A DNA stretch of 64,000 nt from Pseudophaeobacter arcticus DSM 23566 (GCF_000473205.1 NZ_KI421507.1:3519057-3583056); one strand, 5' to 3'. Numbered from the stretch's first letter, positions 50,646 through 60,009 are shown. The notes: generated by a model not told the origin, from the letters alone. Numbers and translations: made by a program.

Positions 50646-52400
50646 TCAGTCAAAAATTTCGGGCTCATCCCGATTCAGGTCGCGCACGGCAATCGCAGTC
50701 TCCTGCGCCTTGCTGAGCGTCCACCGGACGCGTGTCGCATACTCGATTGCGCGGCCAGATAAAACGATCTGCTTTGCCGCACGGGGTTTTAATCGCGTTT
50801 TTTCCAGATAAACACTGGGTTCCAGCTTCAATTCACAGCTGCCATCGTGGCGAAACACCCAAATCTCGCCGCTCTTCAGCGCCATCGACACCGCAGAGCC
50901 CCCCAGATCCAGCGCTGAATCGACTTCCGGGTGGAGATGCAGCCGCAGTTCAAACTCGACGCCCCTGGCGCCCGAGTGATCCAGCACCTTAGAAAAGACC
51001 CGCCGGGCCGGGTCTTCGATGGCCACCAACAGATCTTCGCCAGACAAGCCGCGCCCATCATCCGACAGCTCCAGTGTGCGCGCATGGGTCAGGCCAAAAT
51101 CCCGCAGATAGCCGTCATGCCCGCCCTGAAAGCGATGGCCATCGCTGCGCTCATCCAATGCGACCTGTACCTCCCTGGGGCCTTCCACCAGCAGTTCCTG
51201 GCCGGTGGTGCGATCCGGTGCAGCAAGCCGCGCGCTGGAATGCCCCGCCAGACAGAGGGTCGAATGAGACGGCGTTGCCCGCCCGGCGCGGCGCCATTCC
51301 AGGCCAAAGGTCTCTCCCGAGCCGCAATTGACAATCAAAGGCCGCCGCCCCGAGGTGAGCTCAAACGCCAGCGACGATGCATGGCCGTTGCCGGAGGCCG
51401 CGCCCTGTGGTGGCACCGCTGCATCAATCACCACCGAGGTGCGGCGCGCCGCCAGACGGGCATAGCCCATGGCCAGCCCATCACGATGATCTCCCGCCAC
51501 GTGGCTGGCCGCCAGGGCATGATCCAGCCAGCCCTCCAACCCACGTCCGCCGCCATGAAACCGCGCCAGCCCGCCATCCGCATGACGCAGCGTGCGCAGC
51601 GCAGGCGCAATCCGCGCGATCGCCGCCGTCTGCGCGGCAGGCACCGTGCGGCCGACCTCATGCAGGGCGGCTGCGGCCCAGGTCAACAGGGTGAAGACTT
51701 CCAACAACTCTTCGGGATTGCGCGTTGGCACACCGCCCTCGGCATCAATCTGGCTCTCGCATTCCGCCGCCAAGGCCCGGATCGCCGGATCCGCCAGCTC
51801 CTCGCGACCCTGCAGCGCCAGGCCGGCATAGATCAGCCCCGTCAGGGCCTCAAACCGGGGCAGTCCCGGCGAGGCCCCCTGCCAGCGCTGGGACAGGAAC
51901 CAGGTCTGCTGCGACAGGGACTGATAAAACACTTCGGTCTCGGCACGGTCTTTGCTGCTGAGCAGGAACAGAGCATGGTTGATCCAGCGGATCACCCGGC
52001 GCCCGGTCAGATCCGGAGACCAGGCCAAAGCCGCCCCCCGCCCGTTGCCAGCGCCATGGGTTTCGATCCAGCCCCAGACCCATTTCTGCGCCTTGAGCCG
52101 TGCCTTGATATCCCCAACCGCCGCCAGATCATCCAGCCAGCCAAAGCCCTGACGTTCGGCCTCAAAGGCCGCATCCGGCGCGTTGACGTCCCATAGGCCG
52201 GTGGTTTCTGATTCGACCAGATAGCCGGCAAACAGCAGATTTCCCGCCACCAGCTGACGACCACGGGCAAAACTGCCAATGGTGCGCGGTTCGGGCTGCG
52301 AGACAAACCCGGTGGCGGCTGGCTGCCTGCGGGCGCGCCAGGCGTATAGCCTATTCATCATGCGAGTCCCGCGACCCGCTACTCTGTCGTATCTGGACAT
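50646..52400 (-). CDS. Heparinase II/III-like protein
   Basis: This 584-residue protein has an all-helical N-terminal half (alpha/alpha toroid like polysaccharide lyases) and a beta-sandwich C-terminal half matching the heparinase II/III C-terminal domain. Visible blocks are [13 protein letters not shown], the central [20 protein letters not shown] and the [18 protein letters not shown] segment. There is no signal peptide, so it may act in the cytoplasm. The gene is reliably found between rsmB and purH in this group. A role in cell-wall or extracellular polysaccharide metabolism is likely but unproven. Confidence 0.85.
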   Translation of the reverse strand: MSRYDRVAGRGTRMMNRLYAWRARRQPAATGFVSQPEPRTIGSFARGRQLVAGNLLFAGYLVESETTGLWDVNAPDAAFEAERQGFGWLDDLAAVGDIKARLKAQKWVWGWIETHGAGNGRGAALAWSPDLTGRRVIRWINHALFLLSSKDRAETEVFYQSLSQQTWFLSQRWQGASPGLPRFEALTGLIYAGLALQGREELADPAIRALAAECESQIDAEGGVPTRNPEELLEVFTLLTWAAAALHEVGRTVPAAQTAAIARIAPALRTLRHADGGLARFHGGGRGLEGWLDHALAASHVAGDHRDGLAMGYARLAARRTSVVIDAAVPPQGAASGNGHASSLAFELTSGRRPLIVNCGSGETFGLEWRRAGRATPSHSTLCLAGHSSARLAAPDRTTGQELLVEGPREVQVALDERSDGHRFQGGHDGYLRDFGLTHARTLELSDDGRGLSGEDLLVAIEDPARRVFSKVLDHSGARGVEFELRLHLHPEVDSALDLGGSAVSMALKSGEIWVFRHDGSCELKLEPSVYLEKTRLKPRAAKQIVLSGRAIEYATRVRWTLSKAQETAIAVRDLNRDEPEIFD

Positions 52401-52506
52401 GCTCTCTGCCTCACGCCTTTGTGCCTGTGATTGGCCGACGTTTTGGCAAAAGGATAGCCGCCTTGCTGCGTCAAGTCACCGAAGAAAGCGATCTGCCGGC
52501 GCGGCC

Positions 52507-53769
52507 CTAGGCAGATTTACGCAAAAGAGCCATGTAAAACCCGTCCATGCCGCCCTGCTGGGGCCAATAGTCTGGCCGCAGACGCAAGCCCCCTTCTTCG
52601 GTGATCCAGGCCGGATCAATCCCCAGCGGCGGCAACACATCGCGATCCACGGACATATCCGGGAACATCTCCAGCGCGTCTTCTATTTGGCACTCGCCCT
52701 CGTCCGGCAACAGCGAGCAGGTGCAAAACACCATGCGCCCACCGGGTTTGACCAGGCTCCAGGCATGGGCCAGCATCTGCGCCTGCAGCTCAATCAGCGC
52801 GCCAAAGGCACTGCCGTCCTTGGCATGGGGCAGGTCCGGGTGGCGGCGAATGGTACCGGTTGCCGAACAGGGTGCATCCAGCAACACCGCATCAAACTGC
52901 CCCCCCTGCTCCAGCGCATCCCCCACCACCAGATCAGCTGTCAGCCCGGTCCGGGTGAGGTTTTCCTGCAGCCGCTCCATCCGACTGGCTGAGGTATCCA
53001 CCGCAGTCACGCTGGCACCGCTGGCCGCCATCTGCATGGTCTTGCCACCCGGAGCAGCACAGAGATCCAGCACCCGCTCGCCCGGTTTGACCCGCAACAT
53101 CTGGGCGGGCAAGGCTGCGGCAGCATCCTGCACCCACCAGTCCCCGGCCGCATATCCGGCCAGGGCCGAAACCTGACCGGCATCCGTCAACCGGTGTGAT
53201 CCCGTCGCCAGGACGGCCCCTCCCAAGCCACTCAGATCCGCGCCCGGCTTGCCGGTGATATCCAGTGGCGCCCCGGCGTAATGTGCCGCCTCGATCTCCA
53301 GCATCGCCTCCCCTCCCCAGGCATCCGCCAGGGGCTTGCGCAGCCATTTGGGCAGGCGCGGCACCCGTAGCTTGGCCCATTCAGCCGGGCCCTGGTCGGC
53401 CACTTTGCGCAGCACCGCATTGACCAGACCTTTCAGCTGTCCATGGCGGCGGTGCTTGGAGATGATTGCCACCATATCGTTCACCACACCATGCGCCGCG
53501 GCCCCGTGGCACAGCTCAACCGTGCCCAGACGCAGGGCATTCTGCACGGTTAGTGGTGTCGCTTTTTTCAGGTGTTTTTGCAGCACACGATCGGCGCGTT
53601 CCAGGCTGCGCAGAGTCTGCAATGTCAGGCGCTGGGTCCGGGCGCGATCCTCGGGCGTCAGTCGCTCCAAGGCGCCCGCCGCATAACATTCCGCCAGAAG
53701 GCGCCCCTCACCCAGAACCTGATCCAATAGGTAGATCACCGTACGGCGGGCCTGAGTTCCATCGGACAT
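52507..53769 (-). CDS. rsmB: 16S rRNA m5C967 methyltransferase
   Basis: This 420-residue protein has a NusB-like N-terminal RNA-binding domain and a C-terminal SAM methyltransferase domain. The SAM loop is LDLCAAPGGKTMQMA. The two catalytic cysteines are in LLDAPCSATGT and FCTCSLLPDEGE. The start at 53769 was chosen because AAGGAGA lies seven bases upstream, while an ATG 18 bases earlier has none. It is the first gene of the rsmB-heparinase-purH-lspA series and divergent from the SDH assembly gene. Confidence 0.94.
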   Translation of the reverse strand: MSDGTQARRTVIYLLDQVLGEGRLLAECYAAGALERLTPEDRARTQRLTLQTLRSLERADRVLQKHLKKATPLTVQNALRLGTVELCHGAAAHGVVNDMVAIISKHRRHGQLKGLVNAVLRKVADQGPAEWAKLRVPRLPKWLRKPLADAWGGEAMLEIEAAHYAGAPLDITGKPGADLSGLGGAVLATGSHRLTDAGQVSALAGYAAGDWWVQDAAAALPAQMLRVKPGERVLDLCAAPGGKTMQMAASGASVTAVDTSASRMERLQENLTRTGLTADLVVGDALEQGGQFDAVLLDAPCSATGTIRRHPDLPHAKDGSAFGALIELQAQMLAHAWSLVKPGGRMVFCTCSLLPDEGECQIEDALEMFPDMSVDRDVLPPLGIDPAWITEEGGLRLRPDYWPQQGGMDGFYMALLRKSA

Positions 53770-53884
53770 TGCTGCTCTCCTTGGCATAGACGCGCGCCCC
53801 ACTGACCACAGCGCAGGCACCTGAGGTGGCTTGTCCCCACCAAAAAGGGGCGTATATCATGGCCACAGCATAAAGGAACCCGCC

Positions 53885-54097
53885 ATGAGCGCCGAAACCC
53901 CGCCCGCCAAACAGGCTGAACCCGCCATTGATCCCGGTCTGCCCCCCGCCGCCCAGCGCGCCCTGGCAGAAGCCGCCGAACGGCGCAAAGCCGCAGAGGC
54001 CAAGGCCAAACCACCGGTAGAGCTGGGCGGACGCGACGGCCTGGACCCGGCCCGCTACGGCGACTGGGAGAAAAAAGGCATCGCCATCGACTTTTGA
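53885..54097 (+). CDS. DUF1674 protein, succinate dehydrogenase assembly factor 4 homologue
   Basis: This 70-residue protein ends with the DUF1674/SDHAF4 signature GGRDGLDPARYGDWEKKGIA. In mitochondria SDHAF4 helps flavinylated SdhA join SdhB, protecting it from side reactions. The N-terminal half is a basic, Ala-rich helix. The bacterial proteins are usually about this length. The start at 53885 is preceded by GGAAC and is the first ATG close to the conserved region. It is followed closely by a NIPSNAP gene. Confidence 0.88.
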   Translation: MSAETPPAKQAEPAIDPGLPPAAQRALAEAAERRKAAEAKAKPPVELGGRDGLDPARYGDWEKKGIAIDF

Positions 54098-54125
54098 CCC
54101 CCCATTTTTGTGAGGTCTACCACTG

Positions 54126-54470
54126 ATGATTCCAGAAATGCGCCGCTACACCCTGCACCCCGGCCTGCGCGAGACCTTCATCCGCCACTTCGAGGAGGTG
54201 AACCGCGCCGCGCTACGGGATGCAGGCATGTTGGTCTTTGGCCCGATGCGCGGCCTCGAAGACCCAGACAGGGTGCATTGGATGCGCGCCTTTGAAAGCC
54301 TGGAACAGCACGAAGCGCTCAAACAGGCCTTTTATGACAGCCCGGTCTGGACGCAGGACGCCCTCCCCCTGGTGATGCCGCTGGTGATGCCGCTCATCGC
54401 CCATTTTGAGGCTTCCCTGGTAGCAACCACCGAGGATTTTCAGGGCTTTGACCAAACCGCCAGTCTCTGA
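54126..54470 (+). CDS. NIPSNAP-family protein
   Basis: This 114-residue protein is a dimeric alpha-beta barrel of the NIPSNAP family, with MRRYTLHPGLRETFIRHFEE at the start and VHWMRAFESLEQHEALKQAF in the middle. Members are small, of unknown enzymatic role; some are linked to membrane vesicle or metabolite sensing. It lies 28 bases after the SDH assembly gene and is probably co-transcribed. A duplicated VMPLVMPL segment (bases 54370-54390) shows a recent 9-bp in-frame duplication. Confidence 0.82.
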   Translation: MIPEMRRYTLHPGLRETFIRHFEEVNRAALRDAGMLVFGPMRGLEDPDRVHWMRAFESLEQHEALKQAFYDSPVWTQDALPLVMPLVMPLIAHFEASLVATTEDFQGFDQTASL

Positions 54471-54523
54471 CCATGCCTGAACAAGGCCGCCGCCTACCCC
54501 TAGCTCCCCGTTTTCATCTTTCT

Positions 54524-54564
54524 AAAAATACCTCCGCCGGAGGCAGCGGCCTTTCAAGGCCGCT
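54524..54564 (-). terminator. Double hairpin terminator of dapB; Rhodobacterales-type CCTCCGGCGG element
   Basis: Read on the minus strand, AGCGGCCT-TGAA-AGGCCGCT (54564-54545) is followed by CCTCCGGCGGAGG (54543-54531) and TATTTTTAG. The CCTCCGGCGG-ag-TATTTTT string is a terminator-like motif I recognise from many Rhodobacterales 3' regions. It lies 45-85 bases downstream of the dapB stop, correctly oriented. Confidence 0.7.
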
Positions 54565-54570
54565 CTTCCA

Positions 54571-54612
54571 AGCCCCGCTGTCACAGTCCCGCTGTCACAG
54601 TCCCGCTGTCAA
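54571..54612 (-). repeat. 14-bp tandem array over the dapB stop codon
   Basis: Three copies of AGTCCCGCTGTCAC-like 14-mers lie at 54571-54584, 54585-54598 and 54599-54612. The last includes the dapB stop codon, so each unit carries a copy of the TGA (minus strand). Copies differ at only one or two bases. Confidence 0.9.
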
Positions 54613-55418
54613 AGCCCCAGAACGTCCAACATGTCATATTCTCCCGGCGCCTTGTTCTGGCCCCAAAGCGCGGCTTTCAAAGCCCCTCGGGCAAAGATCG
54701 CCCGGTCGGTCGCCATGTGACGCAACACGATGCGCTCCCCAGCGGCGGCAAACATCACGTCATGTTCCCCCACGATGTCACCACCCCGGATGGCGCTGAA
54801 CCCGATGTCCCCACGTTTGCGGGCCCCTGTGATGCCATCACGACCAGAATCAGTAACATCTGCCAGGCGCACACCGCGGCCCTCGGCGGCGGCCTCGCCC
54901 AGCATCAGCGCGGTACCCGAGGGTGCGTCGACCTTGTGATGGTGATGGGCCTCGATCACCTCGATATCAAAATCCTCATCCAGGGCTGCGGCAACCTTTT
55001 TGGTCAGCTGCACCAAGAGATTCACCCCCAGGCTCATATTGCCGGCCCGCACCAGAACCGCGTGGCGCGCAGCGGGTTCCAGCTGGGCAATCTGTGCCTC
55101 GGACATGCCAGTGGTGCCAATCACATGCACCGCCCGCGCCTGCGCCGCCAGTTTCGAGAAGGCCAGCGTCGCCTCCGGCGAGGTAAAGTCGATCACCGCC
55201 TGGGCTTTGGAGAAAGCCTCCAGCGGATCATCGGTGACCACAACACCAATGGCGCTGCCGCCCATGGCAAGCCCCAGATCCTGACCAACCCAAGCATGAC
55301 CCGCCCGTTCCACCGCGCCAACAAGCCGTGCCTTGTCGCTGTCCAGAACCGTCTTGATCAGCATCTGCCCCATACGGCCAGAAGCCCCTGTAATCACGAT
55401 GCCTGGTGTCTCGGTCAT
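54609..55418 (-). CDS. dapB: 4-hydroxy-tetrahydrodipicolinate reductase
   Basis: This 269-residue NAD(P)H-dependent enzyme of lysine and diaminopimelate synthesis has the dinucleotide-binding loop [10 protein letters not shown] near residues 11-20, VIGTTGMSE and the active-site [15 protein letters not shown]. Length and motifs are normal. It is divergent from rbfA with 110 bases between starts. The last codon runs into a tandem array that duplicates its stop codon. The cell makes lysine here and degrades it via saccharopine elsewhere in the window. Confidence 0.96.
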   Translation of the reverse strand: MTETPGIVITGASGRMGQMLIKTVLDSDKARLVGAVERAGHAWVGQDLGLAMGGSAIGVVVTDDPLEAFSKAQAVIDFTSPEATLAFSKLAAQARAVHVIGTTGMSEAQIAQLEPAARHAVLVRAGNMSLGVNLLVQLTKKVAAALDEDFDIEVIEAHHHHKVDAPSGTALMLGEAAAEGRGVRLADVTDSGRDGITGARKRGDIGFSAIRGGDIVGEHDVMFAAAGERIVLRHMATDRAIFARGALKAALWGQNKAPGEYDMLDVLGL

Positions 55419-55528
55419 GGCTGTGGTCCTCGCCCTTGGATGGATGGATCGTTAAAAATTCTTCTGGTTTTCTCCTACCCGCTTGGCGATGACTTGGCAA
55501 AGGGATGGTTTGGGCTTAGATCCAAGAT

Positions 55529-55924
55529 ATGGCAAAGAACAAATCTCCCGAGGGGCGCGCCCCCTCCCAACGGCAGCTGCGCGTCGGCGAGCTGATCCGC
55601 CGGACCCTGTCCGAAGTCCTGTCCCGTGGCGAGCTGCACGATCCCGAGCTGAATCGCATGTCCATCACCGTTGGCGAGGTCCGGGTGACCCCCGATCTGC
55701 GCATCGCGACAGCCTATGTGCTGCCGCTGGGCGGCAAGGGGCAAGAGGATCTGCTAAAACTGCTGGCCCGCAACAAATGGGAGCTACGCACCCTTGCGGG
55801 CAAGAAACTGGGGATGAAATACGCCCCGGATCTGCGGTTTCAGCTGGATCTTACCTATGATCAGATGGATGCCACCCGGCGGATGCTGGAACAGGACGCG
55901 GTGCGCCGCGATATCGAGGATTGA
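55529..55924 (+). CDS. rbfA: Ribosome-binding factor A
   Basis: This 131-residue small-subunit maturation factor has the type-II KH fold: [20 protein letters not shown] at the start, [20 protein letters not shown] in the centre and [20 protein letters not shown] near the end. It binds 16S rRNA helix 1 during late assembly. In many bacteria rbfA and truB are neighbours, as here with one gene between them. The stop codon overlaps the TTG start of the next gene. Confidence 0.95.
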   Translation: MAKNKSPEGRAPSQRQLRVGELIRRTLSEVLSRGELHDPELNRMSITVGEVRVTPDLRIATAYVLPLGGKGQEDLLKLLARNKWELRTLAGKKLGMKYAPDLRFQLDLTYDQMDATRRMLEQDAVRRDIED

Positions 55925-56688
55925 TCCTCAGGGCCCTCATACTGCTGGCCGCCCTCTGGGTCCTGCCAGTGGTTGGGCCTGCAATCGGGCCAGTGCATGC
56001 GGCCGACAGCGCTGCGGTCAGCTGCGATGATCTCACCTTTGACGGCAATCGGTATACGGTCTGTGAAGTCGATGCGACCCGGGCCCAGTTGAAGCTGTTC
56101 CTGCGCGACGACAAAGGTCAAGTCTTTGGCCATTTCTCCAGCATCGAAGCCGCGCTCGAACCTGAGGGCAAAGAGCTGGTCTTTGCCACCAATGCCGGCA
56201 TGTATCACGCCAATCGCGATCCGGTTGGCCTGTATATCGAAGACGGCAAACAAGAGATGCGACTGATCCCCAACGCCGGTCCCGGCAATTTTGGCCTGCT
56301 GCCCAATGGGGTGTTCTGCCTGCGCCAGGGCCGCGCCGATGTGTTTGAAACCCTGGCCTTCCGCGATGCCGGCACAACCTGCACCTCGGCCACCCAATCG
56401 GGGCCGATGCTGGTGATCGACGGCGAGCTGCACCCGCGGTTTCTGCCCAATTCGACCTCTGCCTACATCCGCAACGGTGTCGGCACCTCAGCCGATGGCA
56501 GCCGCGTGGTTTTTGCCATTTCGCGCAATGCGGTGACCTTTCACCAGTTTGGCAGCCTGTTTCGCGACCACCTGAAGCTGCCCAGCGCGTTATATTTTGA
56601 TGGCAACATCTCGCGGCTGCATGCGCCGCAGATCGGGCGTTCCGACGCCGGGTTCATGATGGGGCCGGTTGTTGGCGTGGTTGAATAA
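55921..56688 (+). CDS. Phosphodiester glycosidase (NAGPA-domain) family protein
   Basis: This 255-residue protein begins at a TTG that overlaps the rbfA stop (TTGA). It has a signal peptide ([18 protein letters not shown]) and a NAGPA domain with [36 protein letters not shown] and [17 protein letters not shown]. In animals NAGPA removes GlcNAc from phosphodiesters; bacterial members are secreted, with unknown substrates such as wall teichoic or phospho-glycans. Translational coupling to a ribosome-assembly factor is unusual for an exported enzyme. A 15-bp array follows its stop. Confidence 0.85.
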   Translation: MILRALILLAALWVLPVVGPAIGPVHAADSAAVSCDDLTFDGNRYTVCEVDATRAQLKLFLRDDKGQVFGHFSSIEAALEPEGKELVFATNAGMYHANRDPVGLYIEDGKQEMRLIPNAGPGNFGLLPNGVFCLRQGRADVFETLAFRDAGTTCTSATQSGPMLVIDGELHPRFLPNSTSAYIRNGVGTSADGSRVVFAISRNAVTFHQFGSLFRDHLKLPSALYFDGNISRLHAPQIGRSDAGFMMGPVVGVVE

Positions 56689-56695
56689 CCGTTTG

Positions 56696-56755
56696 CCCAC
56701 CAACACGAGGCCCGCCAACACGAGGCCCACCAACACGAGGCCCACCAACACGAGG
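56696..56755 (+). repeat. 15-bp tandem array after the NAGPA gene
   Basis: Four copies of CCCACCAACACGAGG lie at 56696-56710, 56711-56725, 56726-56740 and 56741-56755. Three are identical and one differs by one base. The array starts seven bases after the stop codon and is the cleanest of the arrays in the window. Confidence 0.97.
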
Positions 56756-56838
56756 CCTGTCGCAAACCGCTTTCGCAGAATTGACAGTGCTTCCTCCTTG
56801 GGATAGGCCGCGCGCCTCACTTGAATTTGGGGACGGAC

Positions 56839-57753
56839 ATGGCACGCAAACGCAAAGGCCGCGATATTTCGGGTTGGCTGGTGGTGGACAAACCCGCCGG
56901 GCTGACCTCCACCGCCGTCGTGAACAAGGTGCGCTGGGCGCTGGAGGCCAAAAAGGCCGGCCATGCGGGGACCCTGGATCCCGAAGCCACCGGCGTGCTG
57001 GCCATTGCCCTGGGTGAGGCCACCAAGACCGTTCCCTATATTACCGATGCGCTGAAGGCCTATACCTTTACCGTGCGGCTGGGACAGGCCACCAATACCG
57101 ATGACGCCGAGGGGGAGGTCATTGCCTCCAGCGAGATGCGCCCCAGTGACGATGAGATCAAAGAGGCGCTGTCGCAGTTTATTGGCGACATCCAGCAGAT
57201 CCCACCCAAGTTTTCAGCCGTGAAAATCGACGGCCAGCGCGCCTATAAGCTGGCCCGCGATGGGGATGAGGATTTTGAAATCGCCGCGCGACCGCTGTGG
57301 GTCGAAGAACTGGTTTTGGTGGACCGCCCCGACGCCGACCACGTGGTGCTGGAAATGACCTGCGGCAAGGGCGGCTATGTACGCTCCATCGCCCGTGATC
57401 TGGGCGCCGCGCTGGGCTGCCATGGCCATGTAAAAGTGCTGCGCCGCATCTGGTCCGGCCCCTTTGAGGCCGCTGACGGGCTGACCCTGGATGAGGTATT
57501 GCGCATGGAACGCACGCCCGAGCTGGACACCCATCTGCGCCCACTGGAAGAGGGGCTGGCCGAGCTGTCCGAGCTGAAATGCACACCCGAAGGCGCCACC
57601 CGTCTGCGCAATGGCAACCCCGGCATGGTGCTGGCCTCAGATCTGGAATACGGCGATGAAGCCTGGGCTTCGCTGAATGGCAAGGCCGTCGCCGTGGGCA
57701 TCTACAAGGCGGGCGAACTGCATCCCTCGCGGGTGTTTGTACAGCCCGACTGA
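56839..57753 (+). CDS. truB: tRNA pseudouridine55 synthase
   Basis: This 304-residue enzyme converts U55 of the tRNA T-loop to pseudouridine. The catalytic Asp is D47 in [12 protein letters not shown]. Also visible are [32 protein letters not shown] and the RNA-contact segment [12 protein letters not shown]. The start MARKRKG was chosen because GGGGA lies eight bases upstream; a TTG 18 bases earlier is in frame. It continues the rbfA-truB-rpsO-pnp series. Confidence 0.96.
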   Translation: MARKRKGRDISGWLVVDKPAGLTSTAVVNKVRWALEAKKAGHAGTLDPEATGVLAIALGEATKTVPYITDALKAYTFTVRLGQATNTDDAEGEVIASSEMRPSDDEIKEALSQFIGDIQQIPPKFSAVKIDGQRAYKLARDGDEDFEIAARPLWVEELVLVDRPDADHVVLEMTCGKGGYVRSIARDLGAALGCHGHVKVLRRIWSGPFEAADGLTLDEVLRMERTPELDTHLRPLEEGLAELSELKCTPEGATRLRNGNPGMVLASDLEYGDEAWASLNGKAVAVGIYKAGELHPSRVFVQPD

Positions 57754-57770
57754 GCCCCCCCCTTCTTGCC

Positions 57771-57805
57771 AGGCAAGCCCGCTCTTTCAACGGCTGGGCT
57801 TGCCT
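57771..57805 (+). other. 10-bp inverted repeat after truB
   Basis: AGGCAAGCCC (57771-57780) pairs perfectly with GGGCTTGCCT (57796-57805) around a 15-base loop. There is no T run, so it is more likely an RNA-stabilising or processing hairpin between truB and the DUF1643 gene than a terminator. Confidence 0.6.
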
Positions 57806-57834
57806 CGTGACGACGGGACTGGCAGGACAGAGCC

Positions 57835-58341
57835 ATGATCACTCGCAGCCATACCAAGGGCGACGCGCCCTCCACCGCCGTCTATTCCGATTGCGAGATC
57901 TTTCGCTACAGCCTCACCCGTGTCTGGGATCCGGCGGGGCAGCGGGTGATGTTTGTGATGCTGAACCCCTCCAAGGCCACCGAGGTGCAGAATGACCCCA
58001 CCATCGAGCGCTGCGAACGGCGCGCCCGCGCCCTGGGCTTTGGTGGGTTTCAAGCCACCAATATCTTTGCCATTCGCGCCACCGATCCAAAGGTGATGCG
58101 CAGCGCCGCAGACCCGGAAGGCCCCGACAACAAGGCGGCGATCCTACAGGGGCTGGACTGGGCCGATATGGTGATCTGTGCCTGGGGCACCCACGGCGCC
58201 CACCGTAACCAGGGCGCCGCGATCGAGACCCTGCTGCGCGCCAGTGGAAAACCCTTGCACCATCTTGGTCTCAGCAAGCACGGCCACCCCAAACATCCGC
58301 TCTATATTGCCTACAGCCAGCGCCCCCTACGCTGGAATTAA
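57835..58341 (+). CDS. DUF1643 protein
   Basis: This 168-residue protein has the DUF1643 pattern: YRYSLTRVWDP-like FRYSLTRVWDPAGQRVMFVM, LNPSKATEVQNDPTIERC, FGGFQATNIFAIRATDPKVM and CAWGTHGAHRNQGA. The conserved Asn, Asp, Thr and His residues suggest a catalytic or nucleotide-binding pocket, but no function is established. It occurs in many bacteria and phages. It lies between truB and a calcium-binding protein, 81 bases after truB. Confidence 0.88.
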   Translation: MITRSHTKGDAPSTAVYSDCEIFRYSLTRVWDPAGQRVMFVMLNPSKATEVQNDPTIERCERRARALGFGGFQATNIFAIRATDPKVMRSAADPEGPDNKAAILQGLDWADMVICAWGTHGAHRNQGAAIETLLRASGKPLHHLGLSKHGHPKHPLYIAYSQRPLRWN

Positions 58342-58517
58342 TGCATTTTTAACGGTGGCTCTATCACCGGTATTTCGCCAAGCCATTGAAGTCTGGCGAA
58401 AAGTGGCGTTAACCGATGTTCTCTATTTGTTTGGATACAATTAGGGAAAATATGGCAAACTGATCACAAATGGACGGTCTGGTTGCGCTCTGCCCTGGCC
58501 GGTTTTGGAGATATGCC

Positions 58518-59633
58518 ATGTTGTGGATTGCAGGCCTGTTGGGCCTCATGGGAATCGGCGGGGCCGCCCTGCTGGATTTTGGGGACGACGGGTCCACAGA
58601 TGCGACCGACGAGACCCAGACCTCTGGCGATGGGTCGGGTCCCAATTCTTCCGACGACGTCCCAACCACGCCTGCAGATGAATTTCTGGATGACGCGACC
58701 GGCGGCTCCGATCAGGGGATTGAAATTTGCGATTTCATCGACACGGAAAGTGGCGATTCAACCGACCCTGATGACACTGGCGACACCGGCAGCGATACAG
58801 GACGGCGACTGATCTATGATGGTGACCAGCTCACCGGTTCCGAGATTGCGGATATCCTTGGCGGCAGCAACTTCGACGACGAACTCCTCGGAGAAGACGG
58901 CGATGACCAGCTCAACGGATATGACGGCAGTGATTACATTGATGGCGGCGGCGACGACGACAGCCTGTATGGCGGGGCGGGCGACGACACGCTGATTGGC
59001 GGCAGCGGCAATGACCTGCTGCATGGCGAATATGGTGACGACAGCCTGGCAGGCGGAACGGGGGACGACAGCCTGTTTGGCCATTTTGGCGCCGATACGC
59101 TGATGGGCGGCGATGGCGCGGATCAGGGGCATGGCGGCCAGGGGGATGACTCGCTGAACGGCGAGGGCGGAAATGACGCCCTGCATGGCAATGACGGCAA
59201 CGACAGCCTGCAGGGGGGGGCTGGTCAGGACAGCCTGTTTGGCGGCAATGGCAATGATTTTGTCTGGGGCGCCGATGACGGAACCGACGCGGATTACCTC
59301 AATGGCGGGGCGGGCGACGATACACTGGTTGCCGGGGCGGGCGATATCGTCACGGCCGGTGACGGGGCCGATGAGATCTGGGCCGAGGATCTGGCCGGCA
59401 GCGGTGAGGCTGTCCAGTTGATGGATTTTAACCGCGATGAGGATCAGCTGGTGGTGTTCTGGAACCCAGACAGCGAGGCAGAACCAGAGATTTCGATCGA
59501 ACCCGACAGTGACGACCCCGACCAACAGGTCATTCGCGTCAACGGGACCGAGGTCTTGCGCCTTACCGGGGCGGAAGGGTTGAGCGTCTCGGATATTGCC
59601 CTGATGGATGCCCAGCTTGGCCTTTCCAGCTAA
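58518..59633 (+). CDS. RTX-type calcium-binding repeat protein
   Basis: This 371-residue protein has an N-terminal hydrophobic helix (MLWIAGLLGLMGIGGAALL) and a highly acidic linker (residues about 23-105). About eighteen GGxGxDxLx nonapeptides (about 112-300), with units such as GGAGDDTLI and GGSGNDLLH, form a calcium-stabilised parallel beta-roll. A 70-residue C-terminal cap follows. The N-terminal helix suggests a membrane anchor or Sec export instead of the usual C-terminal type I secretion signal. TTGGAG precedes the chosen ATG. The partner or target is unknown. A compound tandem DNA array follows the stop. Confidence 0.88.
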   Translation: MLWIAGLLGLMGIGGAALLDFGDDGSTDATDETQTSGDGSGPNSSDDVPTTPADEFLDDATGGSDQGIEICDFIDTESGDSTDPDDTGDTGSDTGRRLIYDGDQLTGSEIADILGGSNFDDELLGEDGDDQLNGYDGSDYIDGGGDDDSLYGGAGDDTLIGGSGNDLLHGEYGDDSLAGGTGDDSLFGHFGADTLMGGDGADQGHGGQGDDSLNGEGGNDALHGNDGNDSLQGGAGQDSLFGGNGNDFVWGADDGTDADYLNGGAGDDTLVAGAGDIVTAGDGADEIWAEDLAGSGEAVQLMDFNRDEDQLVVFWNPDSEAEPEISIEPDSDDPDQQVIRVNGTEVLRLTGAEGLSVSDIALMDAQLGLSS

Positions 59634-59646
59634 AGCATGACCCGAT

Positions 59647-59764
59647 GGCCAACCTGGTGACCAAATGGCGGCCAACCTGGTGACCAGCCTGGTGAGCAGC
59701 CTGGTGAGCAGCCTGGCGGCAAAAAGGCGGCAAAAAGGCGGCAAAAAGGCGGCAAAAAGGTGGG
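59647..59764 (+). repeat. Compound tandem array after the RTX-type gene
   Basis: Three arrays run in series: a 17-base segment, GGCCAACCTGGTGACCA, at 59647 and 59670 (period 23); AGCCTGGTGAGC at 59686 and 59698, with a shortened copy at 59710; then AAAAAGGCGGC at 59721, 59732 and 59743, with a variant at 59754 (period 11). Successive units share ends, as if each arose from the last by slippage. It starts 13 bases after the stop. Confidence 0.95.
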
Positions 59765-59868
59765 ATGGGAAAACCTGCCCTGGACGGTGATCGACCATTA
59801 GGGACCCCCTGTGGGAACATTTGTGCGCAACTTTGAGCGGGCCATGTCCCCGCCTCTGCAGTTCTTCT

Positions 59869-59897
59869 TTGCCTTTTGTGCCATTACCGCCTATACG
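59869..59897 (+). promoter_or_regulatory. Candidate rpsO promoter
   Basis: TTGCCT (59869-59874) and TATACG (59892-59897) have a 17-base spacer. The transcript would start near 59904, giving a leader of about 105 bases before rpsO. The gap 59634-60009 otherwise holds the compound array and no gene I can support. Confidence 0.45.
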
Positions 59898-60009
59898 CCC
59901 GCATCTACCCCGGATCCACAAAGGATTCGCGGTGGTTTCTACTCCATGGGCCTGTGCTGGACGACATCCCGGCCTGTGCCATCACTCTAACCTTTTAAAG
60001 GAGACCCCG

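Noticed and set aside
49358..50716. 452-codon open frame on the plus strand
   Set aside because: Antisense to purH, which is complete and recognised with confidence.
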